Of a DNA stretch of 64,000 nt, positions 8,746 through 16,201 are shown piece after piece. The DNA lies in assembly GCF_004136635.1 (NCBI RefSeq), contig NZ_NOIU01000001.1, forward strand, positions 1,020,930-1,084,929. The letters are read 5' to 3'. Numbering within the stretch: position 1 is the stretch's first letter; every line of letters starts with the position of its first letter. The DNA is from Rothia halotolerans (GTDB taxonomy: Bacteria; Actinomycetota; Actinomycetes; Actinomycetales; Micrococcaceae). The notes under the pieces were generated by a model. It was not told where the DNA came from, did not search any database, and worked only from the letters and a program-made list of their open reading frames with translations. The translations under genes were made by a program, and so were the position numbers.

Positions 8746-8982
8746 ATGGCTAAGGCTGACATCCGTAAGCCCAAACCAAAGCAGAACCCCCTGAAGGCTG
8801 CTGAAGTCACCGAGATCGACTACAAGGACGTCGCTCTCCTGCGCAAGTTCATCTCCGACCGCGGCAAGATCCGTGCGCGTCGCGTCACCGGCGTGACCGT
8901 TCAGGAACAGCGCAAGATCGCCCAGGCGATCAAGAACGCCCGCGAGGTCGCCCTGCTGCCCTACTCCGGCGCTGGCCGCTAA
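8746..8982 (+). CDS. rpsR: 30S ribosomal protein S18
   Basis: bS18, 78 aa, with the conserved [20 protein letters not shown] core and C-terminal [14 protein letters not shown]. The protein has no cysteine: the CXXC pairs found in zinc-binding S18 forms are replaced by Lys/Pro-rich sequence ([15 protein letters not shown]). This is the zinc-independent (C-minus) form, which is normal in this operon in Micrococcales. AAGGAG precedes the ATG by 6 nt. Confidence 0.96.
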   Translation: MAKADIRKPKPKQNPLKAAEVTEIDYKDVALLRKFISDRGKIRARRVTGVTVQEQRKIAQAIKNAREVALLPYSGAGR

Positions 8983-9003
8983 AGAGAAGGAGAGTAGAAG
9001 AAC

Positions 9004-9453
9004 ATGGCAAAGATCATTCTGACTCAGGAAGTCAGCGGACTCGGTTTCGCTGGCGACGTGGTCGAGGTCAAGAACGGCTACGCCCGCAACTACCTCCTGC
9101 CCCGCGGCTTCGCCACGGTGTGGAGCAAGGGCGGCGAGCGTCAGGTCGAGTCGATCCGTCAGGCTCGGGTCGCCCGTGCGCAGGCCAACCTCGAGGACGC
9201 CCAGGCGCAGGCTGAGAAGCTCTCCGCCGCCGTCGTCTCCGTCCCGGTGCACGCCGGGGCAGAGGGCCGCCTGTTCGGCACCGTCAAGCCCGCCACCGTC
9301 GCCGAGGCGATCGAGGCGGCCGGCCTGGGCTCCGTCGACAAGCGCTCCGTGACCATCGAGTCCAACATCAAGCGGACCGGCCGCCACGTGGTCGCCGTCC
9401 GTCTGCACGAGGACGTCGTCGCGAGCGTCGAGCTGGACGTCGTCGCCGCCTAG
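9004..9453 (+). CDS. rplI: 50S ribosomal protein L9
   Basis: bL9, 149 aa. The N-terminal domain ([20 protein letters not shown], then [17 protein letters not shown]) binds 23S rRNA; a long central helix (~residues 50-75) links to the C-terminal domain (about 76-149) with [23 protein letters not shown] sits before the start. It is the last gene of the ribosomal operon, followed 30 bp later by a strong terminator. Confidence 0.97.
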   Translation: MAKIILTQEVSGLGFAGDVVEVKNGYARNYLLPRGFATVWSKGGERQVESIRQARVARAQANLEDAQAQAEKLSAAVVSVPVHAGAEGRLFGTVKPATVAEAIEAAGLGSVDKRSVTIESNIKRTGRHVVAVRLHEDVVASVELDVVAA

Positions 9454-9482
9454 GCTGCGCGACTCCCTCGGGACGCTTGGAC

Positions 9483-9529
9483 AGCGGCGCCCGGCCCCCT
9501 GCCTCGGAGCAGGGGCCGGGCGCCGCTTT
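9483..9529 (+). terminator. Rho-independent terminator of the rpsF-rplI operon
   Basis: AGCGGCGCCCGGCCCCCTGC pairs with GCAGGGGCCGGGCGCCGCT (19 bp with one bulged C) around CTCGGA and is followed by TTTC. It closes the ribosomal protein operon. Confidence 0.88.
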
Positions 9530-9557
9530 CATGTCCCTGTGAGGAACGCGTGACAGG

Positions 9558-9941
9558 ATGATGAGCATGCCGCAGAGACGAGAAGCCAACACCTGGGAAC
9601 CCGAGTGGGACGAGGAGACGGAAGCCCCCCGACGACGCCGCGCGCCCTGGCTGCCCAGCACCCGCCTGCTGGTGCTCGCCCTGGGGTTGTGGGTCGCCTC
9701 GGTGGTGTTGCTGGCCCTCGGCTTCCTCGGCGGGAACACGGGCAGCAACGAGGCCGTGCTGGCGTTCTTCCTCGTCTGCATGATCGTCTCGGTGATCGCC
9801 TCGGCGCTGGCGAGCTTCCTCGCGCTGTTCGGGCTGTTCAAGTACCGCCGGCGCAAGATCGTGAACCTGCTGCTGCTGATCGTCTCGGTGCTCACCAACC
9901 CGATGGTGCTGCTGGGACTGGCGGTCTCGGTGCTCACCTGA
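9558..9941 (+). CDS. Small multi-pass membrane protein, unknown function
   Basis: Predicted inner-membrane protein of 127 aa with a charged N-terminus (about 35 residues, Glu-rich then RRRRAPW) and three hydrophobic blocks: LLVLALGLWVASVVLLALGF, a long AVLAFFLVCMIVSVIASALA segment, and IVNLLLLIVSVL to the C-terminus. The start is uncertain: ATGs at 9558, 9561 and 9567 are all possible. CAGGAT ending 7 nt before 9567 would suit a leaderless start there. No family recognised. It sits between the ribosomal operon and dnaB in the same direction. Confidence 0.7.
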   Translation: MMSMPQRREANTWEPEWDEETEAPRRRRAPWLPSTRLLVLALGLWVASVVLLALGFLGGNTGSNEAVLAFFLVCMIVSVIASALASFLALFGLFKYRRRKIVNLLLLIVSVLTNPMVLLGLAVSVLT

Positions 9942-9960
9942 CCGGAGGGGTGATCCTGGC

Positions 9961-10024
9961 TCGGAGGCTCGGAGGCTCGGAGGCTCGGAGGCTCGGAGGC
10001 TCGGAGGCTCGGAGGCTCGGAGGT
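9961..10024. repeat. Tandem array of TCGGAGGC, about 8 copies
   Basis: Seven perfect copies of the 8-bp unit TCGGAGGC (9961-10016) and an eighth with a final T. It lies 19 bp downstream of the small membrane-protein gene and ~150 bp before the DnaA-box cluster. Such arrays change length by replication slippage. The purine strand is G-rich. Confidence 0.95.
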
Positions 10025-10176
10025 CCTGCAGTTTGGACGCCTGGGCGCCGGTGTCAGAGCCGGACCGGACGAGGCAGGCCGGGCTCGTCGCATCCCTCGA
10101 CCCATGCCGGACCGACGGGGTGGGATAGATTGGAGAGAGGGCCCGGAGACCTTCCCGGACCCGAGATCAGGCGGAG

Positions 10177-10305
10177 CTGTGCACAGATGTGGATTGCAGT
10201 TTCGCCTAGTCAAAGCATATCTGTGGAACAACGGGGGAAGTTTTCCACAGGTTAATCCCCATAGTGTGCACAACCGGCACGGGCGTGTTGCACAAGTTAT
10301 CCACA
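10177..10305. promoter_or_regulatory. Cluster of DnaA boxes upstream of dnaB
   Basis: Within 130 bp there is a perfect TTATCCACA (10297-10305), TTTTCCACA (10241-10249, 8/9), TTGTGCACA on the minus strand (10265-10273), and weaker sites CTGTGCACA (10177-10185), TGTTCCACA on the minus strand (10222-10230) and CAATCCACA on the minus strand (10188-10196). The stretch is AT-richer than its surroundings. The nearest downstream gene is dnaB, 61 bp from the last box. It may be a DnaA-controlled promoter, a DnaA-titration site, or part of an origin-like locus; dnaA and dnaN are not in the window. Confidence 0.7.
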
Positions 10306-10365
10306 AGAGATGATCGGTGCGGCTGCCGGCGGACGCGTCGCAGTCGATAATGAGGAGTTCCAGCC

Positions 10366-11718
10366 GTGTCTGAGATCGTTCAGGAGCAGGACCGCGGGCG
10401 CACCCCGCCCCAGGACAACGTGGCCGAGCAGTCGGTCCTCGGCGGGATGATGCTGTCCAAGGACGCGATCGCCGACGTCGTCGAGGCCCTGCGCGGCGTC
10501 GACTTCTACAAGCCCGCCCACGAGTCCATCTACGAGGCCATCGTGGACCTCTACGGCAAGGGCGAGCCCGCGGACGCGATCACGGTCGCCGACGAGCTGA
10601 CCAAGCGCGGCGAGCTGAGCCGCATCGGCGGCGCGGCGTACCTCCACTCGCTCATCTCCTCGGTGCCCACGGCCGCCAACGCCGGCTTCTACGCGGAGAT
10701 CGTCCGCGAGCGGGCGGTGCTGCGTCGCCTCGTCGAGGCCGGCACCAAGATCGTGCAGCTGGGCTACTCCCAGGACGGCGAGGTCGACGACGTCGTCAAC
10801 GAGGCCCAGGCCGAGGTCTACCAGGTGGCCGAGCGGCGCACCGCCGAGGACTACGTCGTCCTCAAGGAGGTCATCGGCGAGACGGTCGAGGAGATCGAGG
10901 CCAACGGCGACAAGACCGACGGCATGCAGGGCGTGCCCACCGGCTTCTACGAGCTCGACGAGCTCACGCACGGGCTGATGGGCGGCCAGATGATCGTCGT
11001 CGCCGCCCGCCCCGCGGTCGGCAAGTCGACGCTCGCGCTGGACATCGCCCGCTCGGCGTCGATCCACCACAACAAGGCCAGCGTGATCTTCTCGCTCGAG
11101 ATGTCCCGCAACGAGATCGCCATGCGCCTGCTCTCCGCCGAGGCCTCGCTGAACCTCTCCGACCTGCGCCGCGGCTCCCTGGAGGACAGCCAGTGGTCCA
11201 AGATCGCCGAGGTGATGGGCCGGATGGACAAGTCGCCCCTGTTCATCGACGACTCGCCGAACATGTCGATGATGGAGATCCGCGCGAAGTGCCGGCGGCT
11301 GAAGCAGAAGAACAACCTGCAGCTCGTGGTGCTGGACTACCTGCAGCTGATGTCCTCGGGCAAGCGCGTGGAGTCGCGTCAGCAGGAGGTCTCGGAGTTC
11401 TCGCGCTCGCTGAAACTGCTGGCCAAGGAGCTCGACGTCCCTGTCATCGCGCTCTCGCAGCTGAACCGAGGTTCCGAGCAGCGCACGGACAAGAAGCCGA
11501 TGGTCTCGGACCTGCGCGAGTCCGGCTCGATCGAGCAGGACGCGGACATGGTCATCCTGCTGCACCGCGAGGACATCTACGACAAGGAGTCACCGCGCGC
11601 CGGCGAGGCCGACGTGATCGTGGCCAAGCACCGCAACGGACCCACCAAGACGATCACGGTGGCGTTCCAGGGGCACTACTCTCGGTTCGCGAACATGGCG
11701 AGCGACGGCGGGTTCTAG
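10366..11718 (+). CDS. dnaB: Replicative DNA helicase DnaB
   Basis: Hexameric 5'-3' helicase of the replisome, 450 aa, with no intein. The N-terminal domain contains PPQDNVAEQSVLGGMMLSKD. The RecA-like C-terminal domain has Walker A ARPAVGKST (K220), motif H2 region SVIFSLEMSRNEIAMRL, Walker B LVVLDYLQLM, and the late motif SDLRESGSIEQDADMVILLH. The GTG start at 10366 follows GAGGAG by about 9 nt. It is preceded by a DnaA-box cluster, suggesting coupling of helicase supply to initiation. Confidence 0.97.
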   Translation: MSEIVQEQDRGRTPPQDNVAEQSVLGGMMLSKDAIADVVEALRGVDFYKPAHESIYEAIVDLYGKGEPADAITVADELTKRGELSRIGGAAYLHSLISSVPTAANAGFYAEIVRERAVLRRLVEAGTKIVQLGYSQDGEVDDVVNEAQAEVYQVAERRTAEDYVVLKEVIGETVEEIEANGDKTDGMQGVPTGFYELDELTHGLMGGQMIVVAARPAVGKSTLALDIARSASIHHNKASVIFSLEMSRNEIAMRLLSAEASLNLSDLRRGSLEDSQWSKIAEVMGRMDKSPLFIDDSPNMSMMEIRAKCRRLKQKNNLQLVVLDYLQLMSSGKRVESRQQEVSEFSRSLKLLAKELDVPVIALSQLNRGSEQRTDKKPMVSDLRESGSIEQDADMVILLHREDIYDKESPRAGEADVIVAKHRNGPTKTITVAFQGHYSRFANMASDGGF

Positions 11719-12141
11719 GCGAGCGCCGGGGCGGAGGCCTCCGCTGGGACGTTCGTCTTTCCCCGGAGTGATCCCGGGCAGCCCCGCGGTGCGGCCCGGG
11801 CATGCGCCGTCCTCCGCCGGCCCAGATCTGCAGGCTGCGGAGGCCCGGCGCAGCGCATGGATCCGCCTTCGTCCTCGAAGCAGCCGAAGCCCATCGACTC
11901 CCATCGGAGGAAAGGGGCAGACGCCGTCCCCCGAAAGGCGTACAAAGGAGAAACATAGGTTCTCCATACGGGAGACCCACCCGCATCTGACTGAATGGCA
12001 GGAGAGTTCTCAGCGAGAAAGGGCGGCCGAGCGTCCCGAGGCGCCGCACGGCGTTCAGGGCGAGGCCGCGGCTCGCGTCCGGGCCCGCGGACCCGGCCAT
12101 CACCTGACCCCCGGGTCCAGAGACCGACGGAGAAGAAGCCG
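11719..12141. other. Intergenic region without a supported gene
   Basis: A 423-bp stretch between dnaB and the next gene with no ORF showing a ribosome site and normal codon bias. It holds the perfect palindrome GCGGAGGCCTCCGC (11731-11744), a CCCGGGC/GCCCGGG stem (11773-11800), and a GGTTCTCC-ATAC-GGGAGACC-like hairpin near 11957-11977. These could be the dnaB terminator or a structured leader of the downstream gene; no riboswitch consensus was recognised. Confidence 0.5.
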
Positions 12142-13386
12142 ATGAGTGAGAAGCCATCGACGGAGGAAGAGGCGACGGGAAAGGCTCCGCTCGCTCCTGC
12201 CAGATCCCACCGTCTCGTGGGGATCGACGCCGCCCGCGGTCTGGCCCTGATCGGGATGGTCGCCATCCACATCCTCCCCTCGTGGAGCGACCAGACCGGC
12301 CGGCCCACGGTGACGTGGCTGCTGTTCTCCGGGAACGCGGCGGCGCTGTTCGCGCTGCTGGCCGGCGTCGGGCTCGCCCTGATGTCCGGCGGCCGCCGCC
12401 CGCACAAGGGGCGGCGCATGCTGGCCGACCGCGTGGGGCTGGCGGTGCGCGCGGTGCTGATCGCCCTCCTCGGCCTCTGCGTCAGCGCGGTCATGCCGGC
12501 CGACCCGCCGGCCTACAGCATCCTGGTCTACTACGGCGCGTTCTTCCTGCTGGCCATCCCGTTCCTGAAGGCGAGGCCCCTGACGCTCTTCGTCTGGGCC
12601 GGCATCCTCTGCGTCGCCGTGCCCGTGCTGATGCAGAGCCTCCGGGAGGAGCTCCCGGACTGGACCGTCTACAACCCGACGTTCTCCGACGTCTTCGAGG
12701 CGCCGGCCGCCACGCTCTCCCAGCTCCTGCTGACGGGGACCTACCCCGCCCTGGCGTACCTGGTCTTCGTGCTCGCCGGCCTGGGGCTGGGGCGTCTGAA
12801 CCTGCGCGAGACCACCAACCAGGTCCGGATCCTGGTGGCGGGCGTGGTCATCGCGCTCCTCGCCCGGCTCGGATCCCATATCCTGCTCTACGGCATGGGC
12901 GGCTTCGAGCAGCTGTACCTGACCAGTCCCTTCGGCCGGGGACAGCTGCGGGACGCGCTGATCTGGGGCCCGGACTTCATCCCGACCAACTCCGCGTGGT
13001 GGTACGCGATCGCCACGCCCCACACCGAGATGCCGCTCGCGATCGCCTCGAGCCTGGGCATATCGCTCGCGGCGCTGGGCGCCTTCCTGCTGGTGGGCAA
13101 CAGGATCGCGGAGTGGCTGAGGCCCCTGAGCGCGATGGGGGCCATGACGCTGACGCTCTACACCGCGCACCTGCTGGCCCTCTCCGCCGAGGTGCACTAC
13201 GAGCTGCCCTACCTGTGGTTCCTCATCCAGATCGGGGTGGCCGTCGCCTTCGCCCTCGTCTGGCAGAGGTGGCTGGGGAAGGGACCGCTGGAGCGGGGGA
13301 TCGGCGCGGCGGTCACGGGCACCCGGCGCGTGGTCATGGGGCGCACGCGGCGCCACGGTGGACCCGGCGAGATGCGCGAGGGATGA
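12142..13386 (+). CDS. DUF1624/DUF418-type membrane protein (acetyltransferase-like)
   Basis: Polytopic membrane protein of 414 aa. Residues ~25-50 contain RLVGIDAARGLALIGMVAIH, the hallmark N-terminus of the heparan-alpha-glucosaminide N-acetyltransferase-like (DUF1624) and DUF418 families. The end region (AMTLTLYTAHLLALSAEVHY) resembles the DUF418 core. About ten transmembrane segments follow. Family members move acyl groups across the membrane or are uncharacterised. The ATG at 12142 follows GGAGAAGAAGCC; the frame extends further upstream without support. The acceptor substrate is unknown. Confidence 0.75.
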   Translation: MSEKPSTEEEATGKAPLAPARSHRLVGIDAARGLALIGMVAIHILPSWSDQTGRPTVTWLLFSGNAAALFALLAGVGLALMSGGRRPHKGRRMLADRVGLAVRAVLIALLGLCVSAVMPADPPAYSILVYYGAFFLLAIPFLKARPLTLFVWAGILCVAVPVLMQSLREELPDWTVYNPTFSDVFEAPAATLSQLLLTGTYPALAYLVFVLAGLGLGRLNLRETTNQVRILVAGVVIALLARLGSHILLYGMGGFEQLYLTSPFGRGQLRDALIWGPDFIPTNSAWWYAIATPHTEMPLAIASSLGISLAALGAFLLVGNRIAEWLRPLSAMGAMTLTLYTAHLLALSAEVHYELPYLWFLIQIGVAVAFALVWQRWLGKGPLERGIGAAVTGTRRVVMGRTRRHGGPGEMREG

Positions 13387-13518
13387 GATGCCGGGCGCCG
13401 GGCGTCCCAGCGAAACCCCAGGAATCGCTGGGTGTTCTGAAGGGTCTGCCACAGTTCGTGCGCAGGGCGGATCCCTACAGTAGGAACTACCTCAAAGGTG
13501 CGAGTGATTGAGAACCCG

Positions 13519-13559
13519 AACGGCCCCGCCGGAGTGTTGAGCTCCGAGCGGGGTCGTTT
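13519..13559 (+). terminator. Rho-independent terminator
   Basis: AACGGCCCCGC pairs with GCGGGGTCGTT (one G-U), with an inner CGGAG/CTCCG stem, and is followed by TTTGG. It can serve the 12142 gene. Confidence 0.75.
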
Positions 13560-13590
13560 GGTGTGTTCAGGGGCTGTGGCTACGATCGCG

Positions 13591-13625
13591 GCCAGGCCAG
13601 GCCAGGCCAGGCCAGGCCAGGCCAG
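13591..13625. repeat. Tandem array of GCCAG, 7 copies
   Basis: Seven perfect copies of the pentamer GCCAG lie in the intergenic region between a terminator and the 3' end of a TetR-type gene on the other strand. A unit of five would shift any reading frame on slippage, but no gene was seen to cross it. Confidence 0.95.
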
Positions 13626-13694
13626 GGCAAGGAGGCTGAACATGACAGCGCCGTGGCCTTCTCCGGAAGATGAAGGACTGACGCCGCAGAAGGA

Positions 13695-14402
13695 TCAGGC
13701 CTCCGCCTCCGTGGCCCCCTCGAGGTCCAGACGCCGGGCGGTCGTCCTCACCCAGCGCTCCAAGATCTCTTCGCCGTGCCGTGCGAGGTCGGCCCCCAGA
13801 TAACCGAAGACCTCGGCGTTGATCACGCCGATGAGGGAGAGCCACACCTCGACGGCGTCGGCCGCGGCGCCAGTCGGGGCCTGCACGTCGAGGTCGCGCA
13901 TCCCCTCGGCCAGCTCCTCCCGATAGGCGGGGCTGAGGGAGCTCGTCTCCTCCTCGGGCGTGCGATCGTGCCCGAGTATCTCGACGAATCGCGCCATCAC
14001 CCGGGTCCCCGGCCCGGTGGTCCGCTGGGCGGGGGCGACGTAGCCGGGGACCGGCGTGCCGTAGATGAGGGACCAGCGCTCCGGATGCCCGACGGCCCAC
14101 GAGCGCATCGCCCGCGCCACGGCGGGGAAGGCCTCCGCGGGGTTCACGGGGTCCGTGGCGGGGTCTGAGAGCACCGATTCCGCGAGGTCCTCGTAGGCGT
14201 CCACCACCAGGAGGGTCAGGAGCTCGTCCCGGGTGGAGACGTGGCGGTATATCGCCGAGGACGCCACCCCCAGCTGACGGGCGATCTCCCGCACCGAGAG
14301 CCCCGCGGCCCCCCGGTCGGCGAGCTGGGCCCTGCCCGCCCGGATGATGCCGCGGCGCATCTCCTCGCGAGCCTCGGCATGGGATCTGCGGACCTTTGTC
14401 AT
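13695..14402 (-). CDS. TetR/AcrR family transcriptional regulator
   Basis: DNA-binding repressor, 235 aa. The N-terminal helix-turn-helix is GAAGLSVREIARQLGVASSA followed by IYRHVSTRDELL (residues ~31-62). The C-terminal ligand-binding part has WSLIYGTPVPGYVAP, a motif shared with TetR_C_13 (WHG-type) regulators. It is transcribed divergently from a NAD-dependent epimerase-like gene. The 125-bp gap contains two identical-core palindromes that are likely its operators, so it probably represses itself and the epimerase gene in response to a small molecule. Confidence 0.92.
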   Translation of the reverse strand: MTKVRRSHAEAREEMRRGIIRAGRAQLADRGAAGLSVREIARQLGVASSAIYRHVSTRDELLTLLVVDAYEDLAESVLSDPATDPVNPAEAFPAVARAMRSWAVGHPERWSLIYGTPVPGYVAPAQRTTGPGTRVMARFVEILGHDRTPEEETSSLSPAYREELAEGMRDLDVQAPTGAAADAVEVWLSLIGVINAEVFGYLGADLARHGEEILERWVRTTARRLDLEGATEAEA

Positions 14403-14442
14403 GGGAACAGTCTGCCAGGAGAGAGTGTCCGAGGGAATTTGG

Positions 14443-14511
14443 AGAGCAGTGCTCTTGAAAAGTCTCGCCAGTCATCCTAGGCTGGGAGCGACTTATAGAG
14501 AGCACTGCTCA
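14443..14511. promoter_or_regulatory. Divergent promoter with paired TetR-type operators
   Basis: AGAGCAGTGCTCT (14443-14455) and AGAGCACTGCTCA (14499-14511) share the inverted arms GAGCA/TGCTC around one base; centres are 56 bp apart. Between them is a good promoter for the epimerase gene: TTGAAA (14455-14460), 17 bp, TAGGCT (14478-14483). The first operator abuts the -35, the second covers the region after the start point, a layout well suited to repression. Confidence 0.7.
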
Positions 14512-14527
14512 CAGAATGGAGAGGGTC

Positions 14528-15475
14528 ATGAAGTATCTCGTCACGGGAGCGGGGCAGATCGGGCGGCAGCTCGTCGCGGATCTGGGCGCGGAGGGGCACG
14601 ACGTCGTCGTGCTGCGTCGCGGGGAGGGCGCGGTGCCCGGCGCCCGGACGGTGAGCGGGGATGCGGCGGACCGGGACCTGCTGCGGACGGCTGCGGCCGG
14701 GGCGAGCGCCGTCTTCCACTGCGTCCACACCTCCTACGACGCCGAAGCGTGGGAGCGCGACCTGCCCGGCCGGGAGCGGGCCGTCATGGACATGGCGGCA
14801 GAGCTCGGGATCCCCGTGGTCTTCCCGGAGTCCGTCTACGCCTTCGGCGAGGGTGCCCGCGACCTGAGCGAGGACGCCGCCTGGGAGCCGGCCTCGCCCC
14901 TCGGCGAGGTGCGCAGGCGTCTGCTGGCCGCGCGCGAGGCGCATCCGGCTCGCACGCTCTCCGTGGTGGCCGCGGACCTCCTCGGTCCCACCGCGAACCC
15001 GCAGACCTCCGTCTACAAGATGATGGTGCTGGGGCCGGCGCGCCGAGGACGCACGGCCTGGGTCATGGGCGATCCGGACGCCCCGCGCAGCTTCACCTAC
15101 ATCCCCGATCTCAGCGCCGCGATGGTCGTGGCGGCCCAGAGGTGCGAGGCCCTGGCGCCCGGAGGGAGCGCGGTGCTGATGGCCCCGAGCGGGGGCCCGC
15201 TGAGCCAGCGGCGAATGGCCGCGGACGCCGCGCGCGTCTCCGGCCGCCGGAGGGCGAGGGTCCGCCGGATCCCCCGCCGGGTCTTCACCGTGGGCGGCCT
15301 CTTCTCGCCGATGATGCGGGAGCTGGGGCGCCAGTCGTACCTGTGGCGGCACCCCAGTGTGCTGCGCCCGGGACGCCTCGCGCGTGAGTACGGCATGACG
15401 CCGACGCCGTGGGATGCGGTCGTGCGCGAGGAGTGCGACGAGGGAGATGTCGGCGGTGAGCTGCGGGGCCGCTGA
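14528..15475 (+). CDS. NAD-dependent epimerase/dehydratase-family protein
   Basis: Extended/atypical SDR of 315 aa. The Rossmann nucleotide-binding motif is at the very N-terminus, MKYLVTGAGQIGRQL (GxGxxG). The middle has SVYAFGEGA, close in position to the YxxxK region of related enzymes but without a clear lysine, so catalysis may differ from classical epimerases. The start at 14528 follows GGAGAGGG; an ATG at 14516 is in frame. Controlled by a promoter bracketed by the TetR-type operators; the substrate is unknown. Confidence 0.82.
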   Translation: MKYLVTGAGQIGRQLVADLGAEGHDVVVLRRGEGAVPGARTVSGDAADRDLLRTAAAGASAVFHCVHTSYDAEAWERDLPGRERAVMDMAAELGIPVVFPESVYAFGEGARDLSEDAAWEPASPLGEVRRRLLAAREAHPARTLSVVAADLLGPTANPQTSVYKMMVLGPARRGRTAWVMGDPDAPRSFTYIPDLSAAMVVAAQRCEALAPGGSAVLMAPSGGPLSQRRMAADAARVSGRRRARVRRIPRRVFTVGGLFSPMMRELGRQSYLWRHPSVLRPGRLAREYGMTPTPWDAVVREECDEGDVGGELRGR

Positions 15476-15716
15476 GGGGTTGTTCGAGGGGGCGACATCG
15501 GCCGATGAAGGGAACTCTGGTCAGCCCGTCCGTGAAGGGGACCGGCTCCCGCCCTGAGTCTTAAGTATCGGAGGGGTTGTGTAAACCCCGGTCAGGATAT
15601 CCCCCCTCACAGTATGCGAAAGTATCATTGATTTCTCCTCAGGGAAGACGGATATCATCACCTCACATGGTCCTGAACGGCTGGGGCGGCTATCAGGCGA
15701 TGACCTGGGGGGAACG

Positions 15717-15758
15717 ATGAGAAGAATGCTCAGATCGACCACTGCCGCCGCTCTGTGA
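15717..15758 (+). CDS. 13-codon mini-ORF resembling a truncated signal peptide
   Basis: ATG at 15717 with GGGGGGAACG ahead encodes MRRMLRSTTAAAL and stops; the TGA overlaps the ATG of the next ORF by one base (TGATG). Two Arg followed by a small hydrophobic run looks like the start of a secretion signal. It may be a translational coupler for the downstream ORF or the remnant of a broken gene. Confidence 0.35.
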   Translation: MRRMLRSTTAAAL

Positions 15759-16171
15759 TGAGTCGCGGGAGGGAGGCCTGGGAACATCGCAGCTCGCGTT
15801 TCATCGAGGAGCAGATGACTGCGAGGATCCCGGGGATCGATCTCGAGGATCCGTGGATGGATGAGTCGCTGCGTGCTGCCGAGGCCGAATTCCTCAAAGG
15901 CTTCGCGCATGCTAATGGCATGGCAACGGATGTCTTCGAGGAATATCAGATGTATCTCGGCGAAGGCCTCATCCGAGCTTTCGAGGGACGATGGGCGCAC
16001 CTTCCGTCAGAGCTCCTCGGCGAGACGGGGCAGGCCGGCAGGGGCATCGCGTACCGTCGTATGGAGCCCGTGGACATCACCGACGGGATGATCGGCTTCG
16101 CGCTCGCCGAGCGCTCGGGCGAGTGGTGGGCCTCGGTCTTCAGGAGCAATCGGGAGCTCATGCCGGATTGA
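15758..16171 (+). CDS. Hypothetical protein in an AT-richer island
   Basis: ORF of 137 aa, acidic N-terminal half (IPGIDLEDPWMDESL, then AAEAEFLKGF) and a C-terminal half ending GFALAERSGEWWASVFRSNR. No signal or membrane segment. There is no ribosome site directly ahead; initiation probably relies on coupling to the overlapping mini-ORF. Base composition and codon use are less GC-biased than the neighbours, suggesting acquisition. Size and context resemble small immunity-like or orphan proteins, but that is a guess; no family recognised. Confidence 0.6.
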   Translation: MSRGREAWEHRSSRFIEEQMTARIPGIDLEDPWMDESLRAAEAEFLKGFAHANGMATDVFEEYQMYLGEGLIRAFEGRWAHLPSELLGETGQAGRGIAYRRMEPVDITDGMIGFALAERSGEWWASVFRSNRELMPD

Positions 16172-16201
16172 CCCCAGGCCCGAGGCCCTCCGCCCGAGAC
16201 C

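Noticed and set aside
9961..10024. CRISPR-like array
   Set aside because: Units are 8 bp with no spacers; it is a simple tandem repeat. No CRISPR array or cas gene was seen in the window.
10177..10305. Chromosomal origin oriC
   Set aside because: DnaA boxes are clustered, but dnaA and dnaN are absent and the cluster is small; a regulatory or titration role is safer without GC-skew data.
11719..12141. Riboswitch before the acetyltransferase-like gene
   Set aside because: Several hairpins are present but none of the conserved cores of cobalamin, ydaO, SAM, TPP or FMN riboswitches could be found by eye.
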